From Rhynchopus euleeides (lineage: Eukaryota; Euglenozoa; Diplonemea; Diplonemida; Diplonemidae): a DNA stretch of 64,000 nucleotides. Location: assembly GCA_963210315.1 (NCBI GenBank), contig OY723263.1, forward strand, positions 124,001 through 188,000, read 5' to 3'. Position numbers and translations under genes: made by a program. Positions 44,975 to 56,274 of this stretch are shown here, piece after piece (within the stretch, counting starts at the first letter, position 1; each line of letters opens with the position of its first letter). Below the pieces are notes generated by a model, which was not told the origin of the DNA, searched no databases, and saw only the letters and a list, made by a program, of their open reading frames with translations.

Positions 44975-46195
44975 TTACATTTACACCCCTCCCATGTGTT
45001 GCTGCCTCAACCGCCACGCCACAAACTGACGAGGGTGTAATCTGCGTGGGCTGCTCCCTAGGAAGATAAGAATAACATTGTGATTCGCGGATGGCGCAAA
45101 GGCCCTCCACACTGCAACACAACACACCTGAGTTCCACGCGTCTCCGCGGCTGACGACGCGAGGGAGATGAGCGCAGGGTTGAAGAGGGCGGACACCATC
45201 GACAGCATCGCCACCAGGTCCAGCATCCACCTCTCCGAGGCGAGGGAGAGGCAGATGAGCTTCGCGATCCATCCGACGAGCCCGATCTGGACCAGCGTCT
45301 TGTCGCGGAGGCCAGAGCGGATGCAGAGGCGCACAACGAAGAACTCCGCTATCATGTGGTACATCCCCACCAGCGAGAGGAAGCGTCCCCTCTCCACCAC
45401 AGTGTACGCCAGCACCCGCGTGAGGTAAAGCATCACGGAGCTGACCAGGCCCCAGTAGCTGATGTAGTACAGCAGGGCGATCAGCATCACGCGCCGCAGG
45501 TAGGGGTCCGCCATCACGCCCTTGACCACCACCAGTGGGTTGGGGGTCTGGGTGGGGCTGGCGGCTGCCGCCTCCGCGTCGCGCGTCTCCGGCAGGAGGC
45601 ACACCGCGTAGGCCACTGCGACCATGCCCAGGGCGAGGGTCAGCTCGAACACCGCCATGTCGCCGCGGTGCTGCGACACGACAGACCCGAGGTAGGGCCC
45701 GACGGACAGGGCGACGCCGAGGGTCCCCATCACGACGCCGAAGGCGGTGGTGCGCTTCGGGCCCTGTGGGAGGGTGTCGGCGACGTAGGCGAAGACGACG
45801 ACGAGTGTGCCCTTCGCCATGCCGCTCAGGGCGGAGAGGATCTGGTACACCGTCATGCCGCAGCCCATCAGCAGGGCGCACACAGGCACCAGGGCTCCGG
45901 CGGCTGCGATGGCGAGCGGGATGCGCCTGCCGTAGGCATCGCTTGCTGCCCCGAAGATGGGGCAGAAGAAGAAGCTGAGCACGCCCTGCACAGCAAAGGT
46001 CGCGCACTCGACAGCGTAGCTGTTTCTTCCGAACGCCTCTGCCTGCATGCCGGGGATCACGGCGCGCGGCACGGTGAAGCTGAGGAATTCGGCGAGGCAC
46101 ATCGGGACCACCGCGTAGAAGGCATCGATTGTGCCGAAGCAGGTCTTGCGCACCTCGTTCTTTTCGGGAACATCGCTGATCTTGTGATCCGCCAT
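44507..46195 (-). CDS. MFS transporter, MFSD14/HIAT1-like, three exons
   Basis: About 426 residues, twelve-helix facilitator expected to carry a small solute across a membrane. Exons: 46195-45128, 44888-44783, 44613-44507. Intron 1 (239 bp) has donor GTGTGT and contains a (GA)n run at about 44940-44972; intron 2 (169 bp) has donor GTATGG. Signature A is seen after helix 2 (GAASDAYGRRIPL). FAYVADTLPQGPKRTTAFG, then LGVALSVGPYLG and exon 2's GEVQGAVAAFRALAEGMGP, match the MFSD14/HIAT1 and TetA-like group. Substrate unknown. The start MADHKISD at 46195 is favoured because an ACCACAG lies 9 nt upstream. An in-frame ATG at 46234 would add 13 residues. Confidence 0.85.
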
Positions 46196-46234
46196 GTCCC
46201 GCACCTGTGGTTGGTTGTGGTTGCGGCTCATCAT

Positions 46235-47540
46235 GTCATCATCATGCAGAGGCCAAAGGAACCCGCAGTAGCTTCAGCAACGAAAAGGCGAGTAGGAACG
46301 GGCGGGGCGGGGAGGGGTGCTGTGGGTGGGGGGGGGAGGCCCTGTGTATGGGGCCTGTTTGCTTGTTGGTTACTCGTTGCAGCTTTTCTCCCAGTGGTGT
46401 CTGTGTGTGCGTGCGTGTGTGTGGACGGGAACATAACAATACAGGGCCTGTTTGCCGCACACCTCCCCCCCCCCCAAGGCTGGACAAATGCTGCATTTTA
46501 AAAATAAAAAACATAAAATAAAATAAAGTGCAATAAAATGCAGTAAAGTGCAGTAAAATGCAGTAAAGTGCAATAAAGTGCAGGAGAGCGTGTTGTAGGG
46601 GTGGCTCGGCGTGACGGTGGGCAGGATGCTGACCTGCCGTGCCAGGGGACCCTGATCCGCCCACTCTGGCCAACACAAGGCCACCAAGGCAGTGCCCCCG
46701 CCAGGCCCGCCCTGCTGCTGTTCGGCATGCTTGATGCTGCTTCCGAGTGCCGGGGCCAATCAGGCAGCAGGCGCACCCCAGCACCGCAGGCGCAGCAGGG
46801 CGGACCAGCACGGCGGTGTGCGGTGGGCAGTCCACCTTCCTCGGACGTTGTACAGCTGAGCTCTGGCGTACGGGTTCTTCACCATCCCGTTCGGGGAGGC
46901 TGGACATCAGAGCGGACTGAAAGCACTCAAAGCAGGACTGAAGCCAGGCGGAGGCCGCACCGATCAGGTCCTGCGAACCCACCGACCCAACATAGGCAGG
47001 GCACATCCATCCCGGCCTGCATTCTCTGCCGGAGCCTTGGTGCGTCCCTGTGACCTTCAGGAGAACCTCCGTGCAGGAGCGGTACTTTTTGCCATCTTCT
47101 GCGGGTTTGCGGCTGTCCGCAAACTTGCAGACGTGGCTGCACCTCTGTAAAGTGGGTGTGACTCCAGCATTTGGCCTGTCCATAGTGGTCCTCCCAGCTG
47201 TACGTATGCGAAGCCCAAGGCACCACTAAGGACCATGCACTTTATCCAAAAATCCGGAAAATAAAATACAATAAAATGCAGTAAAATAAAGTGCAGTAAA
47301 GTGCAGTAAAAATTTGCTGCCAGCCTTGCCCCCCCCCTCCCCCATCGCCCCTCTGGACAAGGAACCACGCCTCCCCTTACGACCCCCTTCGTGCCCAACG
47401 GTGTTGCTGTTTCGACGGCCCCCTCCGGGGCAGTTGGGCAGGGCCATAACAAAACAAATGCCGTGGTGCCCCTGACGACCCCATATTGCGTAGTTTGTGC
47501 GTAGTGAAAAGGGGGGGGGGGTCTCATTTTTTGATTTACT
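46235..47540. repeat. intergenic with GTGCAGTAAAAT tandem arrays
   Basis: Two arrays of AGTGCAGTAAAATGCAGTAA (46525-46582 and 47262-47312, same orientation) flank about 680 bp of coding-like but unrecognised sequence. TTGCGTAGTTTGTGCGTAGTG at 47485-47506 recurs near 48425-48446. Confidence 0.45.
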
Positions 47541-47556
47541 CAGCCATTCTCTGTCT

Positions 47557-48190
47557 CTATGCCGGGACCCCAAACTCAAGGAGTTCTTGCTGTTCCGGGG
47601 TCAGTGAGGGTGCAGGCGCTTCAGGTGCTGCAGGTGCTGCAGGTGCTGCAGGTTCTTCAGGTGCTGCAGCGCTGGCAGCCTTCGGTGCGGGTTTCGACGC
47701 AGTCTTTGCAGGTCTCTTTGGGGGTGCCCTTTGGCGCGGTGCCTGCTTCAGCTCGTCGGGTGGAAGCATCAACGCATCATTAAGCGGTGCCTGCTTCAGC
47801 TCCTCCGGGTGGAAGCGTCAACGCATCATTAAGGAAGAAGGAAGCACAGTTGCTACGCTTTTTTGCAGCTGCAGGAAACGACACCATACCCAACAACAAT
47901 CCCCAGACCGTCGAGGGAGAGTGGGCGCCTGGATCCCGTGACACAGATCTCTAGTGCCGTTGTGATCCCCTCGGATAACGTCTCCTGGACGTTGTCAGCG
48001 GAGGTTGCCTGTGTGGCGGTGACCTCCGTATACCCCGCGGGATCCAGTGCCAGTAGCGCCTTCTTCAGCTTTTCGTCGACCCCTCGGCCGACGCTCTCCT
48101 TGATGTCAAGGGCCACCTTCAGGGTGGCACCTCGCAGCGCCCTGAAGGCTGTGATCGTATCATCATTCACAATCTCGAGGGTGTTCTACG
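47557..48190 (-). CDS. hypothetical protein, exon structure uncertain
   Basis: Two coding-like stretches on the minus strand. The upstream one (about 48190-47930) reads NTLEIVNDDTITAFRALRGA and KESVGRGVDEKLKKALLALD, an amphipathic segment I cannot assign. It begins after a TAG acceptor and would need an upstream exon. The downstream one (about 47800-47557) is Ala/Pro-rich with EEPAAPAAPAAPEAPAPS before the stop. Between them a 50-bp tandem duplication (47754-47831) carries GTGGAAGCRTCAACGCATCA twice. Joining of the two parts is unproven. Confidence 0.35.
47754..47831. repeat. tandem pair with GTGGAAGCGTCAACGCATCA motif
   Basis: GTGCCTGCTTCAGCTC plus GGGTGGAAGCRTCAACGCATCA repeats twice, 50 bp apart (motifs at 47760-47779 and 47810-47829). 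The motif equals the start of the retrotransposon B repeat at 18650 (exactly in the second copy). Confidence 0.7.
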
Positions 48191-48199
48191 CGGCTCCTG

Positions 48200-49784
48200 G
48201 AACTCACTTCCTTCTCAGGTGTTTCTGGGCATGGGGCAACCTTGCCCAGGTGTTTCTGGAGTCCCGCCCCACATGTCGTGCGTTCTTTCGTACGGTGTAT
48301 AGTGAGTTCTGGCAATAATTTTTTGCTCGGTCAGCGCAGTGCCTCCAGTCCTGTCTCAGTAGCCACACAGAAAGGGGGACCAAAAAAAACTGGGGGGGGA
48401 CCAAAAAGCGAGACCCCCCCCCCAGATTGCGTAGTTTGTGCGTAGTGAAAAAGGGGTAAATCAGGGGCACCAAATGCGGGTTTATTTTTGCCCTCTTTTG
48501 CCTTTTTTTTATTGTTTTTGAACGCTGTTTTTTTGTGCGGGGCAGCCCGGCCCCAGCACCACCTACCGCTCCCCCCCCCCCACCCCCCGCCAACAAACAA
48601 CAGGCTGGCGAACGACACCCACACCCGCCTTGCGCTGTTTACACCGATTGCACCACACCCCATTCCCCCCCCCCCCTCACGGACTGACCCTGGTCTCCAT
48701 CCAGCCAGCTGAGTCAGGAGACACTCCTCACTTCTTGGAGGCCAACAAGACTCTTCGCAGCTGTAGTTTAGAAAAGATCCAACTTTGCTCCGTATGTTCG
48801 TTGTGCGCGGGGGGAGGGGGGGGGTGTGGCGTGGGGTGGGCCCCCCCCCCCCCCCGCCCCGCAGTATATTTCCACCGGCCTGCCTTCTTTTTTCAAGCTG
48901 GGTGCCGCCCTCTTCCCCATTTGAGCACATGTCGGCGTCTCAACGGCATCAATTCTGCTCGCCGCGTGTATGGCATCTGTGGAATCTCCGTTGCCTCCGC
49001 ATCTCGGGAGGGGACCCTGCTGATCGCAGAAGCACAAGCAAATAACCCCCGTAGCCGGGCCAAAATAAAGCACGAGTGTGTTGAGAAATCAAACAGGGGG
49101 AAGGGGAACAGAGTCCCCTCCCCTGCTCTGAAGTACAGTAGCTATTTGGACCGAGCTGTTGGATTTGTGCAGGGCTCGTCATTCAGTCACGGCGCATCCC
49201 CTCCTGAACCCGCGGCAGTCGCACAACAGAAGCAGAAGCGCGCCCGCCACAGCAAGGCAAGCTGGCAAGGCTGCCACGGACACCCAGGCAGAGAACCGGG
49301 GCTGCAGCGCCAGCGCACACCCCTGGATTCAAACTTCGCACAAAAAAATAGCCTGGTCGGCAACCACCGGGCTTTGGCTGCATCACAGGCGGTGTCCAGA
49401 GGACGGGGGGGAGGGGGAAGGTTCGGTGTTGGCAGTCGGGAACGTAGGGTGGGTGGGGTGGGGTGGACGTCGCTTCAGCGTGAGTCCCCAGAGTACTCAC
49501 CCACGGATTCAGCACGCTGGCACGAAGGGTGCTGTGCCGGCGCGGGGGTAGGGAGGGGTGGGGGGTAGAGATTAAGAAAAAGAACACAACCCATAGGGGT
49601 GGCGTGTGTGGGTGTGCGGATGTGGCAATGAAACAGGGAGGGGGGCTGCCCAAGCAGACCTGACAAGCCCCAGCACTCGCATTCCGAAAAATTTAAAAAA
49701 AAATATGCAAGACGTTTTGTGCCAGCCAGCATCGCAAAAGTAAAAAAATACAAAAAATGGCATCCGACACAGCCCCGCGGTGGT
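48200..49784. other. no gene recognised; G/C-tract rich
   Basis: Long low-complexity frames only (for example the plus frame around 48630-49568, rich in Pro, Arg and Gly). Several C-runs longer than 10 (48570-48585, 48840-48856). Confidence 0.35.
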
Positions 49785-50125
49785 CATAGCACAGCAGAGT
49801 AACGTAAGGCGCAAACAGAGCGAGAGGGCAGATCTCCCTTCACTCTTCATGCAGGGATGTGGGAGGGTGGGCCGGGTCGGGCGTCGGGGGACTGGAACTG
49901 CCGCAACATCCCTTGTTGCTAGCTTGCTCTCCCATTTCCCCGTTTTGTCGACTACCACAGTCCTGACGTACAAGGCGATCAGGACAGTGGCGTGCAGCAC
50001 CCTGCACACACACTCTGCCACCGGGCCTTTGCACTCGTCTGTACGATAGAGGTCACCCAGCGATGAGGTGTCCGACAGCATCTGAGAGAGTAGCCCGGTG
50101 ACTTTCATTGTCCGCTGCACTTCAG
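49785..50125 (-). CDS. hypothetical exon
   Basis: After an acceptor-like CTCCTGAAGTGCAG (AG near 50126) the minus strand reads MKVTGLLSQMLSDTSSLGDL, then KGPVAECVCRVLHATVLIAL and VVDKTGKWESKLATRD. This looks like real protein but no family is recognised. The 50181-51343 inverted repeat lies about 55 bp upstream and may have cut it off from its 5' part. Confidence 0.35.
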
Positions 50126-50180
50126 GAGCAGTGTGTGCAGCAGGGGAAATGAATCGAGAGAAACAGAGACAGAGAGAGAG

Positions 50181-51343
50181 GGGGGGGGGGTAGGGGGGGT
50201 CAAATGGGGGTGACAAACACGATTTTTCAAAAAACCGGCGCAGAGGCCCCAAAGCCCCCGTAAACCCTCCAAACCCCCCCAGATCGGTCCGGAAACCCAT
50301 CGAACCCCACTTTTCCACCATTCCGGGCACCTCAGGTGCCCGAATTGGGGTACCTAAATTTTGTGCCACCGTTTGGTACCGTACAGTGCCACTGTGTGGG
50401 AGGTTGGAAAAGAAAATGCCCCAACACACCACATCTGAGGGTTGCAATGCATGTTGCTTGCCAACCACGTCATCCGGTGGGTGTCAGGCGCTATGTAGGT
50501 GGCATTAGCCAGGTCTTCGATGTGTTCTGGCTTGTATATATACCTCCCTGCCTGCGGCACAGGCACTGCCTTTGTCCCCCACACCAGCCACAGAGAGCGT
50601 ATTGTACTCGGTCCACGGTTGCTGATTCATTGTGATGCGTTGTATCCTCGAGTGAACGTCACACACTAGTGGCACCACCACCCGCCATCCGAGAGCTGTA
50701 TTGACTTTGCGCGCTTCCGTTGTATTCACCTCGCCACGCATATTGCACCGTTCAGTACCAGTGCTCTTGGGCCAGGCAAAGTAGACCGCAGCAACTACCA
50801 ATTCTGGCACAATGGGTACCACGACAGCGCACTTCATGTGTTCCCGGAATGTACAGCTCGTGTTGCAACAGTCGTTGTCAACACATCCCGGTTGTGGAGC
50901 ACTGCTGCACAGGAATCACACGACCATCTGGACTGTTCCGTACCTACAGGCAGCCTCCCGGTGCATGGTGGCAGGGAGGTATATATACAAGCCAGAACAC
51001 ATCGAAGACCTGGCTAATGCCACCTACATAGCGCCTGACACCCACCGGATGACGTGGTTGGCAAGCAACATGCATTGCAACCCTCAGATGTGGTGTGTTG
51101 GGGCATTTTCTTTTCCAACCTCCCACACAGTGGCACTGTACGGTACCAAACGGTGGCACAAAATTTAGGTACCCCAATTCGGGCACCTGAGGTGCCCGGA
51201 ATGGTGGAAAAGTGGGGTTCGATGGGTTTCCGGACCGATCTGGGGGGGTTTGGAGGGTTTACGGGGGCTTTGGGGCCTCTGCGCCGGTTTTTTGAAAAAT
51301 CGTGTTTGTCACCCCCATTTGACCCCCCCTACCCCCCCCCCCT
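50181..51343. mobile_element. element with 370-bp inverted arms
   Basis: The arms 50181-50552 and 50970-51343 are nearly perfect inverted copies, starting in GGGGGGTCAAATGGGGGTG and ending at the GGCAGGGAGG core. Each arm contains the same coding-like tail (YKPEHIEDLANATYIAPDTH to GTKRWHKI and stop) pointing outward. The 417-bp centre has a different upstream reading in each direction: minus CAVVVPIVPELVVAAVYFAW and plus VQLVLQQSLSTHPGCGALLH. No transposase domain recognised. Confidence 0.75.
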
Positions 51344-51554
51344 CCCCTCCCGCAACAACCGCCTTTTAAAAACACGGCAAATTCGAAAGACAAAAGCCAA
51401 ACAAAGTACAGCACAATCACAATACAGTGCATCTGCCGAGTGAGCAAATGCAGTGTTTGCGCCCTCCTCCTCCTCCCCCGCCGCCCCACACCTGCATGGC
51501 CCCACTCCGGAAAATCATCCGGGGGGGCGAGGGCGTCTCCGCTACCGGCATATA

Positions 51555-51899
51555 CCGTATACGTAAATATTTTGGAACGTAAATATTATGGAACGTAAAT
51601 ATTATGGAACGTAAATATTTTGGAACGCTGGTGGGTTGGCGTTCCAGATTTTTTTCGTTCCATAATATTTACAGGGCTTTCTGCGACTCGGGGACTTGGA
51701 CCAGGGGATCGGACGGCATACAGAGTCCCTGACGGGACCTACTCGTGCACTTTTCGCGCGATTCCTGACGCAAGCCGTCCTCACCACCGAGTCCCCAACT
51801 GGCCCTGTAAATATTTTGGAACGTAAATATTATGGAACGGACCGGTCAAAAATGGGCCCGTTCCATAATATTTACGTTCCATAATATTTACGTATACGG
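51555..51899 (-). mobile_element. CCGTATACG MITE, copy 4
   Basis: 345 bp, TA on both sides (51553-51554, 51900-51901), almost identical to copy 2. The only one of the four copies outside another recognised element. Confidence 0.88.
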
Positions 51900-51901
51900 T
51901 A

Positions 51902-52564
51902 GTATAGTATTCGGCGTTTTTATCACAAAATAAACGATGGAATGAACCTGAAAACGCATAATTTTCTTTTGGCACTGCAGCGAAGGCCCTCCGGAAGCAC
52001 GGCGCATGAGACGGCCTGTGTGGGCTGGGGGGAGGGAGAGGGAGGGAGGGCTCCCAGAACAAAGAAAACAAGGCTCCCATAGACGCACACATACACTACC
52101 TTCCCTTGTTTTAAAAATGAAGGCCCCGACCGCACACATTTTTGTCCATCACCGCCACAACACCCACCCCACATGTAAATCATTTTTCCCTGCAGCATGT
52201 GTAGAACACAACCCGAGAGCATCCTGCGGTTGATGCTCTCACTACCACACCCACACCCATCTCCAGTCAAATTCGCACTTTTGTGTTGGTATTTTTTCCT
52301 GGCTCGCTCGTTTGGAGGCCTCTGCGCACTGTGAGAGTCAAACCTCAAACCCACCCACCCAGCCACAGGGCCCTATACAATCGTGATCGCAGGCCGTGTC
52401 ATGAAACTCCCTGCCGACGAGGCAGGAAACTCCCCGCCTGCAACGGCCTGCGATTCTGGGCTGTGCACACCCACCGGAACTGTGTGTGCGCCGGCAACAG
52501 CCCGGGGATGAGTAGAAGCGTTTCGCGCCCCCCCTGCACTGCAGAAGGGGGCGGTGCAGCAGGC
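51902..52564. other. intergenic, nothing recognised
   Basis: Downstream flank of the CH-GAS2 gene. No coding frame with domain character. Confidence 0.4.
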
Positions 52565-54734
52565 TCAGTGCCTGTTGTGGTGGTCGCCCTCCAAGGCGAA
52601 CCGCTGCAGGTGCCCTGTGGGCGACACCTCCTCCTGGTACTCAGGCAGCTCGTCGTGCAGGCTGCGGCTGCGGCGTGGCCTCCGCTTCGGCAGCGACAGC
52701 ACGTTGAAGTGCACGCTCCTGCGCATGGAGCTGTAGCGCGGGGCAGGTGCCGGGAGCTGGAATGCCGAGTTCAGGCGGCTCGAAGGCGAGTGCGACACGC
52801 GGGAGTGGGGCGAGTACTGCGGGGGTGCGATGTACCCACCAGGCTTCCTGTACTCCGTCGACTTCCCACGTGACTTCGGGCGTGTCGGGGAGCCCTGGAA
52901 GGGGCGCCCAGGAGGGTAGCGCGGCTCTGCCGAGGCGTGCGAGCCCTGCCTGGGGCGGCCTGAGTCGCGGAGGGATTCTGAGCGCCGGACGCCCTGCTGT
53001 AGGTAGGGGGGTGGTGTGGTGTGGTGTGGTGGCAGGTGAAGGCAAACAATGGGTGGGTTGGCAGCGCAGATATGTTGGCAGCAAAGGAGAAGAAGGGTAA
53101 TGGATTCCTCTTCTCCATTTTGTTTCACGATGATATCGGGCACAGAGAACAATTGACGTGCATACTGTCGGGGACTTCGAATGGCCGGCTTCGCCGTTGG
53201 GCTTCCCGCCCTGCGTCGCGGCATGCTGGGCCACCTTGGCGTACCACTGGTCGAAGGGGACAAACCCACCACCCACACGCACCATCAGGTTGCCGCTGAC
53301 GACACGCATGTTAAACAGCTTCTTCTGCGGCAGCAGCAGATACTGCCCCTTCCGCACACGCACCACGCCCAGCATGTTCTCGGGGTCCAGCTCATGCTGC
53401 TTGTGGAGCATCTCCGCCTCCAGGGCCTGGTCGATCTCGTCGTTCGGGTAGTGCTTGTACGTCTGCCCCTTGGAGGCCTTGGCCCTGGCGACTGCCACAG
53501 CAACCATGTCGGAGTCGGGCTCCTCGCCCTCGACGTACGACACGAGTGCAGCCTCGCGCGGCTTCGACAGCCTGTCGAGGCCGGGTGTGATGGGCGACTT
53601 GATGGAGCGGTTGGACGGCGAGATCACCTTCGTGGGCCCGCTGTCCTCAGTCCTGACGGAGGACGAGAGCGGGCGCGGCTCCGGCTTCTTCGCCTTCGTG
53701 GAAGCCTCGTGCTTTGCCTTGACGGAGTCGGAAGGCGAGCGCTCCACTTCCCGTGCCTCAGCCGCAGCAGCAGCCTCAACCTCGTCGTCCTCACGCTCTG
53801 CCCGCTCAGCGGCAGCAATCGCCTCCGCCTCCGCCTCTGCCTCAGCCTCAGCCTCAGCCGCGGCCTTTGCCTCCGCCTCTGCCACAGCCTCCTCAGCATC
53901 GGCAGCAGCCTCGGCCTCGGCAGCGTCCTCCACAGGGTCAGCCACAGTGCCCCCCAGGGCAGACTGCATGGCTGCGACAGCCTTCTCTGCAGCCTTCTTT
54001 GCACGCTCGGACTCCTTGGCATCTGCCGCCTTGGCCTCCTGCGCTTCCTGCTCCTTCTTCTCCGCCGCCGCCGCCGCAGCCTGTTTCCGCTCCTCTGCCG
54101 CCTTGCTGGCCTTCTCTGCCGCCTCAGCCCGCTTCTTCTCCGCCTCCGCCTCGGCCTTCGCACGCACATCGGACGCCGTGCGCTCCGCCTCCTGCGCCTT
54201 CTGCGCCGCCTCCTCGTCATCCTTCTTCTGCTGCACCAGCTCCGCCGCGGCCCGCACCGACGAGATGTCGGCGGGGGCGCTGCTCGAGCCGCCTGCAGCA
54301 GCCTCAGCGCGCTTCCGCTTGTCGCCCGGCAGGTCCGTGCCGTGGTTCTCGTTTGCCCACTCAGCGAGGGCAGCCAGACACAGCCGCACCTTGTCGTGGT
54401 TCTTGGTTGTGGTGTTCTCCTGCTCCAGCAGCTCCTGGATGTCGAAGATGGCGGAGGGCTCCAGCTTCTCGCGGAGCCACTGCACGAAGAGCAGCACGTT
54501 GTCACGCTTCATCCAGAAGATCTTCGCCATCTTGCTGTACTTCAGCTTCAGCCCCTTCTCGATGGACATGGCCATCTTGCAGAAGACAATCCCACTGTCG
54601 CACTCATCCAGCCATGCCTCCTTGTCGTTGAACTTGTGCTCGGCAAGGTCCTCAACCCACTCGCGCAGGTCATTGTTCTCCTGCACCAGGTCAGCCGTGA
54701 TGTCCACCTGCTGCAGCTGCGGGAGCTCATCCAT
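52565..54734 (-). CDS. CH-GAS2 cytoskeletal linker protein, two exons
   Basis: About 665 residues. Exon 1 is 54734-53166 and exon 2 is about 52993-52565; the intron (~170 bp) has donor GTATGC and acceptor TACAGCAG (either CAG possible). Residues about 20-135 form a calponin-homology domain (LREWVEDLAEHKFNDKEAWL, FVQWLREKLEPSAIFDIQEL, CLAALAEWANENHG), which binds actin or microtubules. Next comes a long Ala/Glu/Lys-rich helix (about 155-330), probably coiled coil or single alpha-helix. A GAS2 microtubule-binding domain (about 440-510) has VRVRKGQYLLLPQKKLFNMR and VMVRVGGG-like LMVRVGGGFVPFDQWY. The tail is basic and Ser/Pro-rich. Likely joins cytoskeletal filaments. GCCCTGTCAG lies 21 nt upstream of the start. 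Confidence 0.85.
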
Positions 54735-55580
54735 TGTGGAACCGGGTCAGCGGCACTGACAGGGCTTGGTGTGGCCCTGGTGTGTGGTGGTGGGGTGTTG
54801 ATCAGCACAGCAGCAGGTCGGGTGCAACGGGGGTAAAGGTGGGTGAGGGTGGGAGATATATTTCGGGGAGGGGCTTCCGCACTCGCCCCTACAGGCTGAT
54901 GTTTGGGGGTCTTCTCTAAGACGTGTGGAAACGTACGTTTTAAACAACCCGTGTGGCACCATGGTTCTGCCTGATGCACACGGCGCCTTTGCCATGCCTG
55001 AGAGCACAGAGGTGCCTCGTCAGTGCCTGGTCCGGCTACACCTACACACCCCTTCGACATCTAGGCGGTTCAAGAATCTGAATGCCCTGTGGCGAGGCGC
55101 TCATATCTCCGGGACAGCGACTCACCCAACTGCCCCAGACTCTGCCCGGCCGGGTCTCATCCAGATGCGCCTGAGGCTGCTGCCCTGGGGCAAGGAGAAG
55201 ACAGGTTGCTGCTCTCTCTTGAAGGTCAACTGAGGGAAAGGCAGGTACATCCGTGGAAACGACACTACCACCACAGGCGTCACACGGGTTACAAGGCACA
55301 GCCCGAGGCACGCGGGCGGGAGCCCTGACGTGGCTGTTGTAGGGCTCTTGTCTGGGGCAGTGTTGCTATCGCCCGTCAGGGGCTGCGATCCCCCCCGGTG
55401 GGATGCTGAGGGCAGGTGAGGGGCCCCCGTGTGAAAACACAACCAGCATTGCAGCATAGATTCGAGGGCAGAGAGTATTAGAAAGACTATCCCGGGGATC
55501 AGCACCACGAGCTGAGAACCAGCTGGCGCAGAGCGTTTGGCCACACCCCGAGAGCAGCACAGCCGCTTGGCACGGCAGGG
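54735..55580. other. intergenic between Mpv17 and CH-GAS2 genes
   Basis: No gene recognised. It holds the putative 5' end of CH-GAS2 (AG at 54757-54756) and the 3' flank of the Mpv17 gene. Confidence 0.4.
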
Positions 55581-56274
55581 TCAGGCGGCAGAGGGGGTGA
55601 CAGGCACCGCACCCCCTGTGCCAGCATTCGCTTTGAACGAAAGGAACGCATTCCAGAAGACGCCAAAGAAGCTGTGTCGGGGCAGAGGCATGACATGGTG
55701 ATGTTTCGCAGTCCCGCCTCCCACCGCCCCACCCAGTGCGGACTGTCACACGCACGAAGCACCCACAGCTGGCATACCTCACCCACAGCACACGGTAGGG
55801 CGGGGGGACGTAGGCGAAGTTCAGATAGTTCAGGGCAGGCCAGATGGCCCAGTTGGTGACGAGCGTGGGCCACAGATTGGTCTGCACCTCGGCTGCACCT
55901 GCGCCGGCAATCTCGTGCAGCGCACCCCCGCTGTAGAATGCGGCCTGCAGGCAGCCCATGAGGAAGAAGAAGGACGCTGTGAGAAACCCTGCCCCTACAG
56001 TCTGGTCCAGCAGCGTGAGCTGCACGGGTGACAGGGTGCTGAAAGGATGCCGTGACAGGCGCCGGAAATAGACGTGGAGGACAGGACCCGTCCACAGCGT
56101 GCCGACCGCAGCCATGCGCAGCGTGCGGCGGAGGTCGTAGCTGTCCGGGACGTCCCCTTCGATGAACTGCGAAATCACATCGCCCACAGCAAACAGGGCC
56201 CCTGTGGACACAGCCTTGCAGAGGAGGGGGTGCCGTGCATTCACCCCCTGGTACCACCGCACGAAGCTGGGCAT
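55581..56274 (-). CDS. Mpv17/PMP22 family membrane protein, two exons
   Basis: 195 residues. Exon 1 is 56274-55778 and exon 2 is 55671-55581; the 106-bp intron has donor GTATGC and acceptor CACAG, phase 2. Family marks in order: WYQGVNARHPLLCKAVSTGA, GDVISQFIEGD, the helix GPVLHVYFRRL, TNWAIWPALNYLNFAYVPP, and across the junction YRVLWVSFFGVFWNAFLS. The family has four membrane helices and sits in the inner mitochondrial or peroxisomal membrane, probably as a channel. The start at 56274 follows a long pyrimidine run and CCCTGCAG (AG 56314-56313). Length is typical of the family. The organelle cannot be told from sequence. Confidence 0.9.

Noticed and set aside
52641-53000. Extension of the CH-GAS2 frame without splicing
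   Set aside because: The unspliced frame gives Pro-rich nonsense; GTATGC and CAG joining restores a basic Ser-rich tail in phase.
53181-54836. Plus-strand frames of over 400 codons opposite CH-GAS2
   Set aside because: Low-complexity antisense of the Ala/Glu-rich helix.
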